Numbered from the stretch's first letter, positions 22,700-35,099 are shown. The stretch is 64,000 nt of DNA from Adiantum capillus-veneris (GCA_014529385.2 CM043955.1:153851640-153915639); one strand, 5' to 3'. Notes: generated by a model from the sequence alone, not told the origin. Numbers and translations: made by a program.

Positions 22700-22926
22700 T
22701 GTTGGTATTAGGGTTGCAGAGAAATGCACACATCTTGGAGAAGATGAAGGAAGCTCAAGGCACACAATAGAGAGTGTATTACTTAGTGTGCAATGGAAAG
22801 ATTGATAGCCCTAGAGTGATGGGCGTATATACAATGCTCGGGGGAAAAAACCTCCTAAAGAGGGAAAAAATGCCCCGGCGGTCCTAGTGTGTTCACACAC
22901 ATCACTACCACATGTATATGGTAACA
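22700..22926 (-). repeat. Element 4 5' LTR (227 bp)
   Basis: Starts TGTTGGTATTAGGG, ends ATGTATATGGTAACA. Close match to the left LTR apart from that LTR's duplication. Confidence 0.93.
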
Positions 22927-22931
22927 TTTAT

Positions 22932-23392
22932 GTCATGGTGCACTCCTAGGCTAATATGATCCATAAACCTAATACATAATGGAGTTCCTCACTGGATTTG
23001 ACACTTCACGGTTCTCAAATGGACACATCGTGACAATTCTCAACGGATTCAATGACCATGGTTCAATGTCCCATGATACATCATAGCGGTTCTCTACTTG
23101 ATTCATTGATATGGTTCACAAGTGGGACCTAGTAGGTTCACTAGTAGTCCTAGGGTACAATTTCATTCATTGATTCATTTTGTGTGAAGGGATATTTATG
23201 TGTATCCCCTTCAAAATTGGCTTCATTTTGTTGTCATTGTCGATTGTTTTCATCTTGATCTTGATCTTCAAGTCGTGAGCTTTGTCGTGTGTCGATGTCT
23301 TCATGTAGTCATGTCATTCTTTATATGTCCAATCCATCAAGGATAAAATCTCCATTGCAAATGATGCAAAATACACATACATTTCATATGTT
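22932..23392. other. Element 6 interior, no gene seen
   Basis: About 460 bp of AT-rich sequence with direct partial repeats of GATTCATTG and GGTTC motifs. No ORF or RNA gene recognised. Confidence 0.5.
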
Positions 23393-23764
23393 ATGCTTGT
23401 GTGTGTGTTCATGGGCGTCCTTACCATATACATGATGTATAGGCAGTGTCTAGAACCCGTGTGCATGGTGTTTTTGTGGACAAATATTTCATACATTGCT
23501 TTTATTGCCTGTATGAGCCAACCTTTGGAGATAGTGCAGGAATACTGCCTAGAGAGATTCTTTGATCTAAAAGAAAAAGAAAACCCATACAAAGACCTTG
23601 GGGCTGCCAAGAATAGGTATGATCAGTTTGAGCTACACTTGAGTGCCAGTGAATATGCTTGTGTTGAATGTGCTGCTTTCGGGAATCACGTGGGAATAGC
23701 AATGTGTGCCCACGGTGTGATGAGCCTCTTAGAAAAAGTTGATTTTGACGATGATGAGGCCTGA
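23393..23764 (+). CDS. Unrecognised ORF inside element 6 (123 codons), possible captured gene fragment
   Basis: Residues 1-45 are strongly hydrophobic with two possible membrane segments (YIAFIACM at the end of the second). Residues 50-100 are charged, with RFFDLKEKENPYKDLG and ECAAFGNHVGIA. Near the end the +1 frame gives a CPRC-like pair, so a frameshift may have hidden a Cys-rich tail; the frame read here ends with an acidic DFDDDEA. The ORF runs against the element's own direction, as captured host sequence often does. I cannot assign a family. It may also be chance. Confidence 0.35.
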   Translation: MLVCVFMGVLTIYMMYRQCLEPVCMVFLWTNISYIAFIACMSQPLEIVQEYCLERFFDLKEKENPYKDLGAAKNRYDQFELHLSASEYACVECAAFGNHVGIAMCAHGVMSLLEKVDFDDDEA

Positions 23765-24014
23765 GGGCAATGAGCAAGTAATGTCGATAGATAGCATGGT
23801 GATATGGAAAACTATAGGGACACAAATTTGCAACACGAGTAGCACTTGTTGGGAAGCATTTGGGAAGCGTGTGCTCAATGATGTGGCGCATGGGTAGCAG
23901 ATGTTGTGACTTGCAATTGCTGAATATGGAAAAAAAGGCAAAAAGTTCATGTGCAAAGCATTAATCAGCCCCTCTTTTGACTCTTGTAAGGTGTGGCTCC
24001 CACCATAAAGATGT

Positions 24015-24049
<35 letters not shown>

Positions 24050-24541
24050 AATCTAGATTGATTTGGTGGACTAATGAGCTCCAAAAGTAGGGATTAGATA
24101 GTCCAGAGAAAGCTAAAAATAAAGAGATTTTGGATCTCAATAGAATGGCCTAAACATATGATAATTAGACACTCAAAATCTCTATGGAATCTTCTTGAAG
24201 TGTACTTTGCATACACAAAAATTGCACAAGGCAATAATGCCTACAATGAGAAATATGATGCAACGAAGTAGCCTGAAATGAGCATAAAAAAGAGAAAAAT
24301 TACATACACACAATGCAATAGCGTGAATCTAAAAGTGATGCAAGATCATTAGAATGCTTAATTATTGAGATAAAGCAAGAAAATGATGCTAAATGCGAGT
24401 TCCCCCTCACCTAATCAGTAAAGGGGAGTGCTAGGATAGTGGAGCATGCTCATGCCCAAGTGGTAATTAGGGAGTGGGATTATTGAGAAGGCTAATCCAA
24501 ATAGAGATTATTGATAGTTATGCCTATGTATGGAACCGTTG
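23765..24541. other. Element 6 interior with (CA)17 microsatellite, no gene seen
   Basis: A (CA)n tract lies at 24013-24047. The remainder is AT-rich and would be the 5' leader region of this minus-strand element. No coding signal. Confidence 0.5.
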
Positions 24542-24553
24542 TCTCTGATACCA
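24542..24553 (-). promoter_or_regulatory. Element 6 primer-binding site
   Basis: Minus-strand TGGTATCAGAGA, two bases from the right LTR, matches the initiator Met tRNA complement except at the last base. Confidence 0.75.
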
Positions 24554-24555
24554 CT

Positions 24556-24742
24556 TGTTGCAATCGGGGAGCAAAAGCGTGCTCTGTCATAAGCATCGTT
24601 AGTGATCTAGGCTATGGTGGATGAAGTCTCAAGCTCACCATGATGCTAGGGTTAGGGTCAGAGAAATGGAAATTAGGGTTAGGGGAAGAGCATAAAGGTA
24701 TAGTATAGACACAATGATGATAACTCAAAGTGCGAAGATTGG
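24556..24742 (-). repeat. Element 6 5' LTR, truncated
   Basis: Matches 17368 onward for about 190 bp, then stops. Gypsy-like sequence follows, so the LTR end and part of the host were deleted. Confidence 0.6.
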
Positions 24743-25322
24743 AGAGTGATAATGAAAATCGAGAAGAGTTAGAAAAGGACTAAATAAGTGTACCCTCCCA
24801 TTATAAAAAATACATTGTTCAAGATTGTAAATCATCGTTGAGGAATAGCCATGAGGGAGAAGGCTGAACCAAGAAAATCTTATGATGGATTTGAGGATGG
24901 TTAAATAATAGATCTATCAAAATAAAGAGAAGAGCCTAAACCAACCTACATTGCTATGGATCTATCACCAGACAAAGAAGAGTTGTCGATTTGAATGCTC
25001 AAGGAGTATAAGGATGTTTTTGTATGGTCTTATAAGGCATTGAGAGGGTTGATAATGTCATCTATCAGCATACAATCTCTTTAAATCCTAATGCTAAGCC
25101 AAGCAGACAGCGCCCTTACACATTTGCAAAGAAAATCAAAGAGGAAATCGATAAGCTACAGGAAGTTGAATTCATTTATGAAATTGAACACACGGATTGG
25201 GTATCCCCAATACCTAAGAAGAATGGCAAGTTAAGAGTGTGTGTCAATCTCAAAAAAGTGAATGCAACTACTATCCGTGACAATTATCCTCTTCATATTA
25301 TTGATCATATCTTGGAAAGAGT
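24743..25322 (+). pseudogene. pol: Ty3/gypsy RT, N-terminal part
   Basis: Open pieces read EYKDVFVWSYK, then NPNAKPSRQRPYTFA, then EVEFIYEIEHTDWVSPIP and KKNGKLRVCVNLKKVNA. This is the standard start of a gypsy RT, in which the latter blocks precede the palm. The frame runs into element 5 at LERV and resumes at 31598 in the same codon. Several frameshifts lie before 25090. Confidence 0.88.
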
Positions 25323-25482
25323 TGTTGGGGTAAAGGCAGTGAGCCTCTTACCCAGGTCGAACACGGCAGAGACATCCGACTTCCCATTACTTGTACGCTT
25401 ATTATTTATTAGATAGAAGAATAAGGGGCTCTCTCTCTCACACACACACATACTACTGAGCTACACCACCTATATCTTGTGT

Positions 25483-25559
<77 letters not shown>

Positions 25560-25594
25560 CCTCTCCACACATGCACCACATTCGCATACTCACA
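25323..25594 (+). repeat. Element 5 left LTR (272 bp) with (CT)n
   Basis: From TGTTGGGGTAAAGGCAG to CGCATACTCACA. It contains a (CT)n tract at about 25483-25556. The last 30 bp match the right end (27 of 30 by eye). Confidence 0.65.
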
Positions 25595-25596
25595 AT

Positions 25597-25608
25597 TGGC
25601 ATCAGACC
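25597..25608 (+). promoter_or_regulatory. Element 5 primer-binding site (variant)
   Basis: TGGCATCAGACC is two substitutions from TGGTATCAGAGC and lies two bases from the LTR, the same spacing as elements 1-4. Confidence 0.65.
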
Positions 25609-26697
25609 AGCACATGGTGATCACGGAGAGCATGGTGGCCTCGAGAGCTTTGAGATGGTAGCTTGCTTTCTCTTGACCGTATAGAGATCAAGAAATCTTG
25701 GAAGCTTCATGAGAATGAAATGGGAGCTTGTGAGCTCAATTGAGAGTGATGTATGCTCTTGTGGAAGCTCAAAAACGAGTGTCGAAGATAATGTGTAAGT
25801 GAAGGTGTTGTCCTAAAAAATTGTGTGTGTAGAAGCATTTTTGAAAGATTTGTTTTTTTGCTTGTAAAATGTAGATCTGAATACTCCATCCATGTTGCCC
25901 CTCTATTTAGACGTGGTCTACAACTTTGCAGAAGAACTTACTCAAAATTACTCACTGTTTTGCTGGTATTCAGCTTAGATTGATTGTATACATAGATTTT
26001 AGGTTTTCTATTTTTGCATAATTTGTGAGTTTGATGCATTTTTTGGAAGCACGGCAAGTGCTTGAGTGCATAAATTTTGAAGTGAAGATACAATTTCAGC
26101 TTGTGCATAGCTTGTGGTTTGAGTATTTTTTGGTAGACTTTGAAAACGAAGCACGGAGGCGTTTACACACCATCAAAGCGGTCTTTTGAGAGACGCAATT
26201 TTTTGAGCACACGAGTGGGGCTTCTTTCATCACAGATTTTCACAGGATACTTTTGCATTGATTTTATGCTTCGGTTTATGATCTTTGCAAACGAATTTGC
26301 ATATGGTTATGGTGCATGGTTGATGCCCATTGTACATCCATTTTGAGTGCCAATGAGCTCTCTTAAGAGTATTTTTCGCATTGATTACGTTTCCAAATTT
26401 CAACCCTTTTGGCGCTTGTTTATGTGCGGTCATTTTGTGGATGTACATTGAGTGTGGATTGCCATTGTATGTGAGATTGTGGAGCCATTTTGGCATTTCT
26501 AATCATTGGCATTGAGTAGTATTATGGTTTATGGTTTAGAGTCCTCTTTTAGAGACTATAGTGGTCAACGTTTACTCCCACTTTGCCATACTTTTGGTTG
26601 ACAAATTTTTTGTCAGTTTGTAGTGTTTGAGAGCTTCTCCCACTTTGTCATCTTGGATGTGATTTTATAGTGTTGAGTTGCTCCACCCACATCTTGT

Positions 26698-26755
<58 letters not shown>

Positions 26756-26990
26756 CCCCCCCAGTGTAGTCATATTTTGATGTAGTAGACAACAGTTCGC
26801 TCGTTTGATCATAACTTCTTCATCCGAACTCCGATTTGGGTAATCTATAGCCGCAATCAAAGAGCACGATGCCCTCTAGGGATTGATGTAAAGACAAAAA
26901 AATTTAAAGTTATGGAAGGTGTTTTTGTACCAAAATTTTTTAAGTGAATAGGTTTAGGAAAGTTGACTCTCATCTCTTATTTTACATACA
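25609..26990 (+). other. Element 5 leader with a partial LTR-like (CT)n block
   Basis: No ORF of note. At about 26665-26762 a block with CACATCTTGTGTTCTCTCTC, (CT)26 and a C run resembles the part of the left LTR before and within its CT tract. Just after it, near 26810, is TTCTTCATCCGAACTCCGAT, a phrase I associate with plant LTR-element leaders. Confidence 0.5.
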
Positions 26991-27931
26991 ATGTCTTCCG
27001 GCACTCGCAAGGGTTCTTCTTCTTCAACAAGGTCAACAACCATTGTGGAAGATGATCCAAAATCTCCTAAGTGTGGAGATAGCAACACAACCAATAACAT
27101 CGGAAACCATGATCATGGCATACTTGGTATCATTGCAAGAGACCATAAACAAACAAGGCAAAGACTTACGGGCACTTGCAATGGAGAATGGCACACTAAG
27201 GGTACTTGTGGTTGAGAATGAGAATCTCAAGAGGACACTTGAGATGCAAACAACACGTTTGATGCAACTTGAAGAGGAAGTCAAGGAATATAAACGCTCT
27301 CCTGTGGACTTGAATGCTTTGAAGGAGCGCATGAGCAAAGTAGAGCATGACCATGTATTGAAAGAGGAGAAATTTGACACCATGAGCCAGGATGTATGCG
27401 ACATGAAAAATGTATACACAAAGAAGTCTTGGGCTAATGTATGTGGTAACAATGAGGTTCCTAATTCCTCACTCATGCAAGCTATGGTTCAAACAAAGAA
27501 TGTTGAGATTGTGGATATGGAGGAGTTGAAGGAACAGGAGCGACGTTCCAAGAACATTGTTATTTATGGAATTTCCAAAGAGAAGTTAGAGACACCTCCT
27601 TCTCTTGACATTGCTATCAAAGATTTTTTCAAAACCCACTTTGGCATGTCCAAAGTTATGGTCTATGGAGCACATAAAGTGGGTAAGCAAGGAGCTCCTC
27701 GCTTGAGAGAACGACCAATTGTATGCACCATGCCAAATGAGACCAAATGAAAGATTATCCTTGATAATAGTTGGATCTATTCGAGGGACACAAGATATTT
27801 TGTATGTGAAGATTGCACTATTGAGCAACAAAATATGCATCACAAGGCATATGAGGAAAAGAATAAGAAAAACAAGGAGATCTCTCACGAAGAAAATGTT
27901 CCCAAGAAGGAGGCAAGTTTCTCAAGAAAAT
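26991..27931 (+). pseudogene. LINE ORF1-like protein with coiled coil and RRM-like region, broken
   Basis: A start MSSGTRKGSSSS at 26991 is followed by a frameshift near 27120 into a long frame ending at 27750. That frame has a coiled coil (about 27165-27400, heptads such as LEMQTTRLMQLEEEV), then an RRM-like core: RRSKNIVIYGISKE, VYGAHKVGK, RPIVCTM. This is the layout of L1-type ORF1 RNA-binding proteins. After a TGA at 27748-27750 the same reading goes on (DNSWIYSRDTRYFV) to 27931. The reading order favours ORF1 over a retroviral gag. Confidence 0.7.
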
Positions 27932-27954
27932 AGGGATGGATGACCTATAAACCG

Positions 27955-30780
27955 ATTTACAATTGAAAATATGCTTTTGGAATTGCAATGGCTACTCATG
28001 GAATGAGAGGGTTGGCATTGATGAACTAACAAGCAAAGCCGATGTTGTACTTCTTGTTGAAACTTGAGAGCATGATACACAAAGGATTAAGAGCTTGGAG
28101 GATTAGAATGTACATTCATTGATGTTGTTAAAGAATCTCAAGCAACGAAGAGGGCAAGGAGGGATAGCATGTATGGTTAAGAAAGGATTGGAAGATTTTG
28201 TATCAATTAAGAAATATGACAAGTATAAATATTATGTATGGCTGAAAATTATGATACCAAAAAGAACACCTATTTTTGTAGCCGGTTGCTACCTTCTCAT
28301 CATGATTCCCCCTTTTATGCTTTCATGGATAGAGATTAGCAAACTTTTTTATTTAGAAAGGCCATTTCTTATTTCAAAGGCAAAGGTAATGTTATTGTAT
28401 TTGAGGATATGAATGCTCGCACAAAAACACTACAACATGATAACAATTTAAAATTCCATACATTTCAAGGGAGTTGGATTAAGTTCACTTGTATGATCAT
28501 ACTTCAATGGATGAGAAAAATCCGGATCACTATGGAAAGTTACTTTTACACGCGTAATAGTGTAGGTATGCTCATTGCCAATGGTGTATCTTTGTGGAGT
28601 GGAACCAATGGATTTACATGTAGGAAACATAACGGGGATAGTATGATTGACTATATGCTACTCTTCGAAGCCATCATGTATCACATAAAGAGTTTTATGT
28701 TTGGCCAATGGACCTCAAAATCAAACCATCAGACCTTATGTATTGACCTTTCATGTGGAGAATCAACTAAGCATGATAATCTCAGCCAAAGGGAAGAGAA
28801 ATTATCACTATGTATGGATTTCAAACATGCACCAATGTACATTGAAATGGTTGAGCAAAAGTTATGGATGACAAAGCTTCAATATGACACACCATTGGAA
28901 ACTAAATGGAAAGCTTTCAAGAAAGTTACTTTTTCTTGTGCCGAAGAATGCTTTGTCATAAAGCATCTCCATGGTATCAACAAAGATAGATGATGGAAAA
29001 GGTGGTTTGATAAAGAATGTCAAGATGTTTGAAAGTCCTTGATAAATCTTGATGAAACTATGGACAAAGACAACTATCAAAGTCATTTGCATACAAACAA
29101 GGCATTGATTCAAAAGAAGAGAAGAAGATGGGAAGTAAAGCAAAAACTTTTTCAAGTCCAAGAAAAGGCACATGCTTCTGGAAGATTTTGGAGAAACTTG
29201 AGGGACAAGTGGGTTGAGAATTTTGGTAATTTGAGTCTTGTGGATATGTACACACATGTAGGCAATTATATGAGCAAGAAAATGCTAAAAAAGTGCCATT
29301 TTATGGTTCACTTCCATGTATGCCCCCTTTTTTTACTATTGAGGATATATGCGGTGGGCTTGAAAAGTCGGCCGCTCACAAAGCGGGAGATCTTCAAGGT
29401 ATCAAGCCAGAGATGATCAAATGGATGGGATTTTTTACCCATAAGTGGATGGGGTTAAGCCTTTGCATAAAGGAGGGGATAAAAAGAATGTAAACAACTA
29501 CCGGACTATAATGATTGGGTCTCTTATGCACAAGTTGTTTGGGTGCATAATGGAGATGAAATGAGTGATTGGGCTGAAGAGAATGACAAGCGTACAAAAG
29601 TACAAGCAGGTTTTTTTCGATGCCATAACACCATTGATCATCTTGCCACTCTTCATGTTCTCATGGAGGAAAGTCGGTTGAAAGTCAAGCGATTGTATTG
29701 TTGTTTTGTGGACTTTAAGAAATCCTTTGATATGATTCCACGTAACAATTTGTGGAGAAGAATGGAATAACTCCAAGTTCCAAGTGAGTTTATGATTGCG
29801 GTTTCTCGGATCTATGAGCAGGTGATTTGTCAATTTCGTATGGGAAGAGGAATTTCAAAAAAAATTGTAAACACTATTGGGGTTAAACAAGGATGTCCGT
29901 TGTCACCAACTCTCTTTGGTCTATGCATCAATCAATTGGAACAAATGGTACTTGACTTTATGCAAGAAGAAGGCATCGGAGAGGTCACTATTTGCAATGT
30001 GGTAATCATGCTTTTATTCTATGCGGATGATGTAGTGCTTCTAGCAAACACTTAAGAAGATGCACAAAAGCTTATCGTTGTTCTTGAGAGCTTTTGCTTG
30101 CATAGTGGGCTAATTGTGAATGAATCCAAAACAAAGGTTATGCTTGTGAAAACCAATCATAAGGAGAAGCCATACATTGTGTACAACAATGAGACACTTG
30201 AAGTTGTTGAGAGCTTTAAGTACCTTGGCCTTGAGGTTCTGTCCAATCACAAGTGGCATGAATGTGCTATGTGTCATTTGGAAGCGGGAAAGAGAGCATA
30301 TTATGCAGTTGAGAACATGTGTAATGCGGGAAACATCAAGTGTTGGGTTCTCAAGAAGTACCTTTTTGATGCATTGGTGACATTGGTTCTTCTTTATGGA
30401 GTTGAAGTGTGGGGCGGGAGCATCTCAAAGTCTACGTAGAAAGAGTTTGAGAATGTCCAAAAGCATTCTATTACAAACTTTCTCCAAGTAAGACACAAAC
30501 ACCATATATGCTACTACTTCTTGAGTCGGAATCTCTTCCAATTGAGGTTATGAGCATGGAAAGGTTTGGGGAGTACATGATAAAGATGCATCAAAACCCC
30601 TCACATCGACTTCCTACAATTGCATAGGAAGCAAGAAAAAAAATTAAAAAGACACATAAAAGCAAGATCTTGAGCATAAGATGGATGCAAGACATAAAGA
30701 AGTGGTTTGGGAGATGGGATGCATTAAACTTACTACATGATGCTTCAATTGACTCCCAAGTCAATGAAGCTTTTTCATAA
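27955..30780 (+). pseudogene. LINE ORF2-like: endonuclease and non-LTR reverse transcriptase, broken
   Basis: The start has an APE-type endonuclease opening (ICFWNCNGYSWNERVG near 27970; ADVVLLVET) and, in a shifted frame, DMNARTKT near 28405, where the family has GDFNAR. The RT region begins about 29640: YCCFVDFKKSFDMI, then GVKQGCPLSPTLFGL near 29880, FYADDVVLLA near 30020, FKYLGLEV near 30220 and LLYGVEVWGG near 30390. These are non-LTR RT motifs, not LTR ones. Stops and frameshifts are frequent; the reading ends at TAA 30778-30780. No poly(A) tail follows. Confidence 0.8.
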
Positions 30781-30951
30781 TTGTAAGGACATGGGTCCTA
30801 CGGGCAAGGCCACCGGCACGACCGGACAGTGTGTACTCTGGGGGGAGGCTAAAAGATAATAGCACAGTTGGGTGGAGCTTATAGCCTCCCCTAGCGTACA
30901 CATTGTCCGGTCATGCCGGTGGCCTTGCCCGTACAATCCATGTCCTTACAA
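30781..30951. repeat. Foldback hairpin, arms of about 68 bp
   Basis: The left arm 30781-30851 (TTGTAAGGACATGG at its end) and right arm 30884-30951 (CCATGTCCTTACAA) pair almost throughout, including GGGCAAGGCCACCGGCA, around a loop of about 32 bases. It begins directly after the ORF2 stop. It could be a MITE-like insertion or a structural 3' end of the LINE unit. Confidence 0.85.
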
Positions 30952-31592
<641 letters not shown>

Positions 31593-31597
31593 AGAGT

Positions 31598-32648
31598 AGC
31601 AAGGAAGCACGCATATAGAATTTTGGATGGATTTTTAGATTATAATCAATTGGAGATTTAATCGAAAGATCACCACAAAACGGTCTTCGCGATTGAATGG
31701 GGCAATTTTGCTTTTTGAATAATTCCTTTTGGGCTGACATATGCATCAGTAACCTTCCAAAGACTCATGGCTCATGCTTTCAGAGAGTACCTGCATATAT
31801 TTTTAGAAATCTATAGGGATGACTTATGTGTGCACTCAATATTACATGAAGACCATATAGAGAATCTTAAAAAAGTGTTTGGAAAATGTTGCACCTATTA
31901 GATCTACCTGAATCTAGATAAATATGTTTTCATGGTTAGACAAGGCAAGATCTGGGTCATATTGTGTGCCAATGGAATATTCACAGATATGGACAAAATC
32001 AAGGTGATTGTGGACATGCCACATCCAAAAATAGAGAAAGAAGTTCAATCATTCATGGGACATTGTGGAGACTATAGAAAATTTATCTACATGTACGCAA
32101 TCATTGCCAAACTTATCCATGGATTGACTATAATCTGTGAATGGACAAAATATTGTGAGGAATCATTTCAAAAGTTGAAGCAAGCATTGGTATCAGCACC
32201 AATTTTCAAAGGACCATATTGGAGCAAGATCTTGATGTTTATGTAGATGCCTCTGCTTTTGCCATTGGATGTATCTTGGCACAAATTTGTGAAGGGACTA
32301 TGGACTCTCCAATATGTTATGCCAGTGGTCAATTGAAAAATGCTGAACAAAATTACACAACAATTGAAAGGAAAGGATTAGGAATGGTTTATGTTGTGAG
32401 GAAATTATAGCATTATCTCCTAGACAACCAATTTATTTTCTTTGTGGATCACCAAGAACTGTTGTATCTAGTCAACAAGCCATACAACATGGGCCGAATA
32501 GTGAGAATGGTTCATCATCTTGCTTGAATTTGATTTCAGGATTGTGGTAAAAAGGAGACAAATCATCAATGGGTTGATCACCTTTCTAGGCTACAAAATG
32601 GAGAGAACCCAGACGGAGTTGGGGATGATTTTCTCGATGCATACCTCT
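31598..32648 (+). pseudogene. pol: Ty3/gypsy RT C-terminal part and RNase H
   Basis: It resumes the RT at RILDGFLDYNQLEI, then FGLTYASVTFQRLM, then FLEIYRDDL where the family has a Y-x-DD box (Tyr, Asp, Asp kept), then the connection AIIAKLIHGL. RNase H starts with VDASAFAIGCILAQ near 32240, then GLGMVYVVRKL and FVDHQELLYLVN. It ends with DHLSRLQNGENP near 32580. Stops interrupt at several places. The following TTAA at 32649 is the insertion point of element A. Confidence 0.88.
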
Positions 32649-32652
32649 TTAA

Positions 32653-33975
32653 CACTAGGTTGGTAACCTAACAGGACATAAAAGTGTCCTTTCAAGGTTT
32701 TGAAAAAAACCTCCAAAACCATAGTAGATCCACTCATTTTGTAAAATCCTTTCATGAGGTTATAGTTCAAGGCCTACTAAACATGGGAAAAAATAAGAAA
32801 CTTGTAAAATTTCTCATCTTTTGGTCACACCAAGCCTCCAAAGTTGATGGACCAGTGAATTTTCATCAAAACAGTCATTTCTTACGTTTTGTTGCATAAA
32901 AATAAGATTAGGGGATTTTGTAGGACTTGAGATAAATTCCCTAGATAACTTCAATGGGTTGCTGATCAGAACATATGATTGCTTCTCACTCACTATTTTT
33001 TGTTTTGCCAAAATAAATAGGTACAAAAAAGTTAAATTTTTACCATTCTGCAAACCTATCATCAAAGTTTCTATACCCACGCTCAATAAAAATAATATAT
33101 GCATGTTTTCTTAGTTCCCTATTGTCCTTTATGTTCATAAGGAGCCATGGAGCATGTCAAAAGAATAATACATCTCTTACCAAGGGGAATTTTGGGGACA
33201 AAGATGAAGTGTTAAATACAGCAAACATGAAAAAACTGGGTTGAACATTATGAGTTGTAGAATCCCATACAAACTATTCAATATCTAGCCAAATTTGATC
33301 CTTATGACTAGATATGGTTACTACCTAAAAAAATGCATGTAGTTGTCACAAGAAACTAACAATATTGAAAAAGCTATACTTGATATACTAGAATGTTTCG
33401 TTTTCTTCCATAATTGAAAAAATCAACCATCGTTGTGTACTATGCAAAATAGGGTATTAGGTGCCCCAAAACTCAAGGAGTGTTAGCTTTATGTTACAAT
33501 ATGCGACATAGAAAATCAAAAATGAATTTGGATATCATGAAATCCACCAAAAAAATCATAGAAGAGCTAAAATTGGCTAAAAAACAGGATTTGACAATTT
33601 TTGTAGTTTGGTTATAACTTACAACTTTAACATTTATTTCTCCCTAGAAGAATCAGGACATGTTGAGGACTACTAAAGATAGTTCTCTAGCATTATATAC
33701 CTCACAAACATGAATTCTAGAGTGGTATAGTTGCAAAAAGTTGAAAAAAGCCAAAAACAGGACCCGTTTTTTCACACAGTTTAGGTTGTGAAATGTTGTG
33801 CAAGGACAATGTTAAAGATGGAATTGATATTCCAAAAAAATGTCGAGTTTTTTTCAGCTCATGAGACAACTTTCTAGATAGATAGCACCTCAAAATCCAT
33901 TTTGAAACTCTTGACATAATTCAAGGAAAATGGTCACTTCACAGGACATAAAAGTGTCCCATTACCAACCTAGTG
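32653..33975 (+). mobile_element. TTAA-flanked DNA element A (piggyBac-like, non-autonomous)
   Basis: TTAA at 32649-32652 and 33976-33979 flanks terminal inverted repeats that read CACTAGGTTGGTAA inward from each side. Close inside each end lies GGACATAAAAGTGTCC or its complement. It interrupts the gypsy between RNase H and integrase. The 1323-bp interior is AT-rich and shows no DDD-type transposase. TTAA duplication with short C-starting ends is the mark of the piggyBac superfamily; that assignment is inference. A near copy (B) lies at 37985. Confidence 0.8.
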
Positions 33976-33979
33976 TTAA

Positions 33980-34990
33980 CCTAGAAATGATACCTAGATG
34001 GAGTGAGAGTATAATTACACTTTTGTCTATAGGATAATTGTCAATAGACCAGGAAAAAATAGGTAATAGATGGTTGACATAGCAAAGCAGTCCTTTTCAA
34101 CTCCTTAATGGATGACTATATCATGGAGGTTCGAATGGCATCTTGTGATCATGCATTGAAGCCTCTGACATTCCTTTGTACCTGAAGGGAGCACATGTCA
34201 AATGGACTTTATTCATCATGGAACATATCAAAATTTGATGAAAATGGGAGTTTTCTAGTCTAATATGAAATTTGACGCACACGTGTGCTAAGAATTGCAA
34301 TTCATCTGCATGCAACACCCCTAAGGAGTACACTACACTGTTCCAAGGATTATAACACCACATTGGAGTAAATAAATTATGGGTTAAATAAGTATACGCA
34401 AGAAATTGGCCCTGTATCACTCATAAGCTAATGGTCAAGCTGAGAGCACCAACAAAATATTGTACAGAGTTCTCACTAAAATTATGAACAACAATACATC
34501 GGATTGGTATCAAAAGCTGCACTCTGCTATTTGGGCTTATAGAGTTGCATACAAACTGTTTTAGGAACTACATCTTATATCATGGTGTTTGGACTTAGTG
34601 CAATATTACTTATAAAGTTTTTGATTCCAACCTTATAGATAGCCAATAAACTTGAATGGACTTGACATGAATGGTCTAGCATTTCGACAACCTGGAAAAG
34701 CTGAATGAAATAAAATTAAGGGCAGTGGTTACAATCTACGCCCAAAAGTGATGCATGAAAGAGTTTCATGACAAGCATGTAAAGTCCAAAGACTTTGCAC
34801 CAGGGGATTATGTGCTTGTCTACACTCTTAAGAAAAAACAAAAAAAATGAAAAGCAAGAAATGGGACCATTCATGACTCATTCCATATCATCGAGTGGGG
34901 CCATTAAGCTTACAACATTGGATGGACAAGAAATGCCAAACTAGATAAGTGGACCAGGCTTTAAAAATATCACTTGCCACTGACATGGGA
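33980..34990 (+). pseudogene. pol: Ty3/gypsy integrase, core deleted
   Basis: The N-terminal part reads KGAHVKWTLFIMEH near 34190, recalling the HH-CC zinc domain. The catalytic Asp-bearing part is missing. From about 34430 the distal core reads ANGQAESTNKILYRVLTK (frame shifted), then DWYQKLHSAIWAYR, then a chromodomain-less tail with a LRPKVMHERV-like basic stretch. The Glu of the D-D-E set (AEST) is present. This copy is dead. Confidence 0.75.
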
Positions 34991-35099
34991 AATGCTTGAA
35001 AGGGCACATGTAGCTAGAAACAGAAAAGAAAAGCAAGAGCTCACCTTGAGACTCATAAAACCGTGCAGATGCATCAAATTAAAAGCATTGGGAAGGATG

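Larger units (their letters stand above)
17752..22926 (-). mobile_element. Ty1/copia retrotransposon, element 4, nested in element 6
   Basis: Bounded by LTRs starting TGTTG and ending ATGGTAACA, with a perfect TTTAT target duplication at 17747-17751 and 22927-22931. It is read right to left and has primer site, gag, protease, integrase, RT, RNase H and a polypurine tract. Its protein differs clearly from elements 1-3 (protease WYFDSGATKHIT), so it is a third copia family. Decay is light: two frameshifts and a stop in the gag N-terminus, three stops and one frameshift in pol. Confidence 0.93.
17368..24742 (-). mobile_element. Non-autonomous LTR retrotransposon, element 6, with no gag-pol of its own
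   Basis: A left LTR (17368-17700) and a truncated right LTR (24556-24742) share about 190 bp, including the CTAGGGTTAGGGT stretch. A primer site lies inside the right one and a polypurine tract beside the left one, so the element is read right to left. Excluding nested element 4, the interior is only about 1.8 kb and shows no gag, protease, integrase or RT. It carries a plus-strand ORF at 23393-23764. The right LTR breaks off after CAAAGTGC, so no target duplication can be shown. Confidence 0.65.

Noticed and set aside
25409..25661. Frames with Ser-Leu or Arg-Glu runs (also 26648-26860 and 31306-31661)
   Set aside because: Artefacts of (CT)n tracts being open in all frames.
32814..33917. Open frames in the TTAA elements (also 38061-38261 and 38873-39163) as a transposase
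   Set aside because: Conserved only because A and B are near copies; short, without transposase motifs, and AT-rich.
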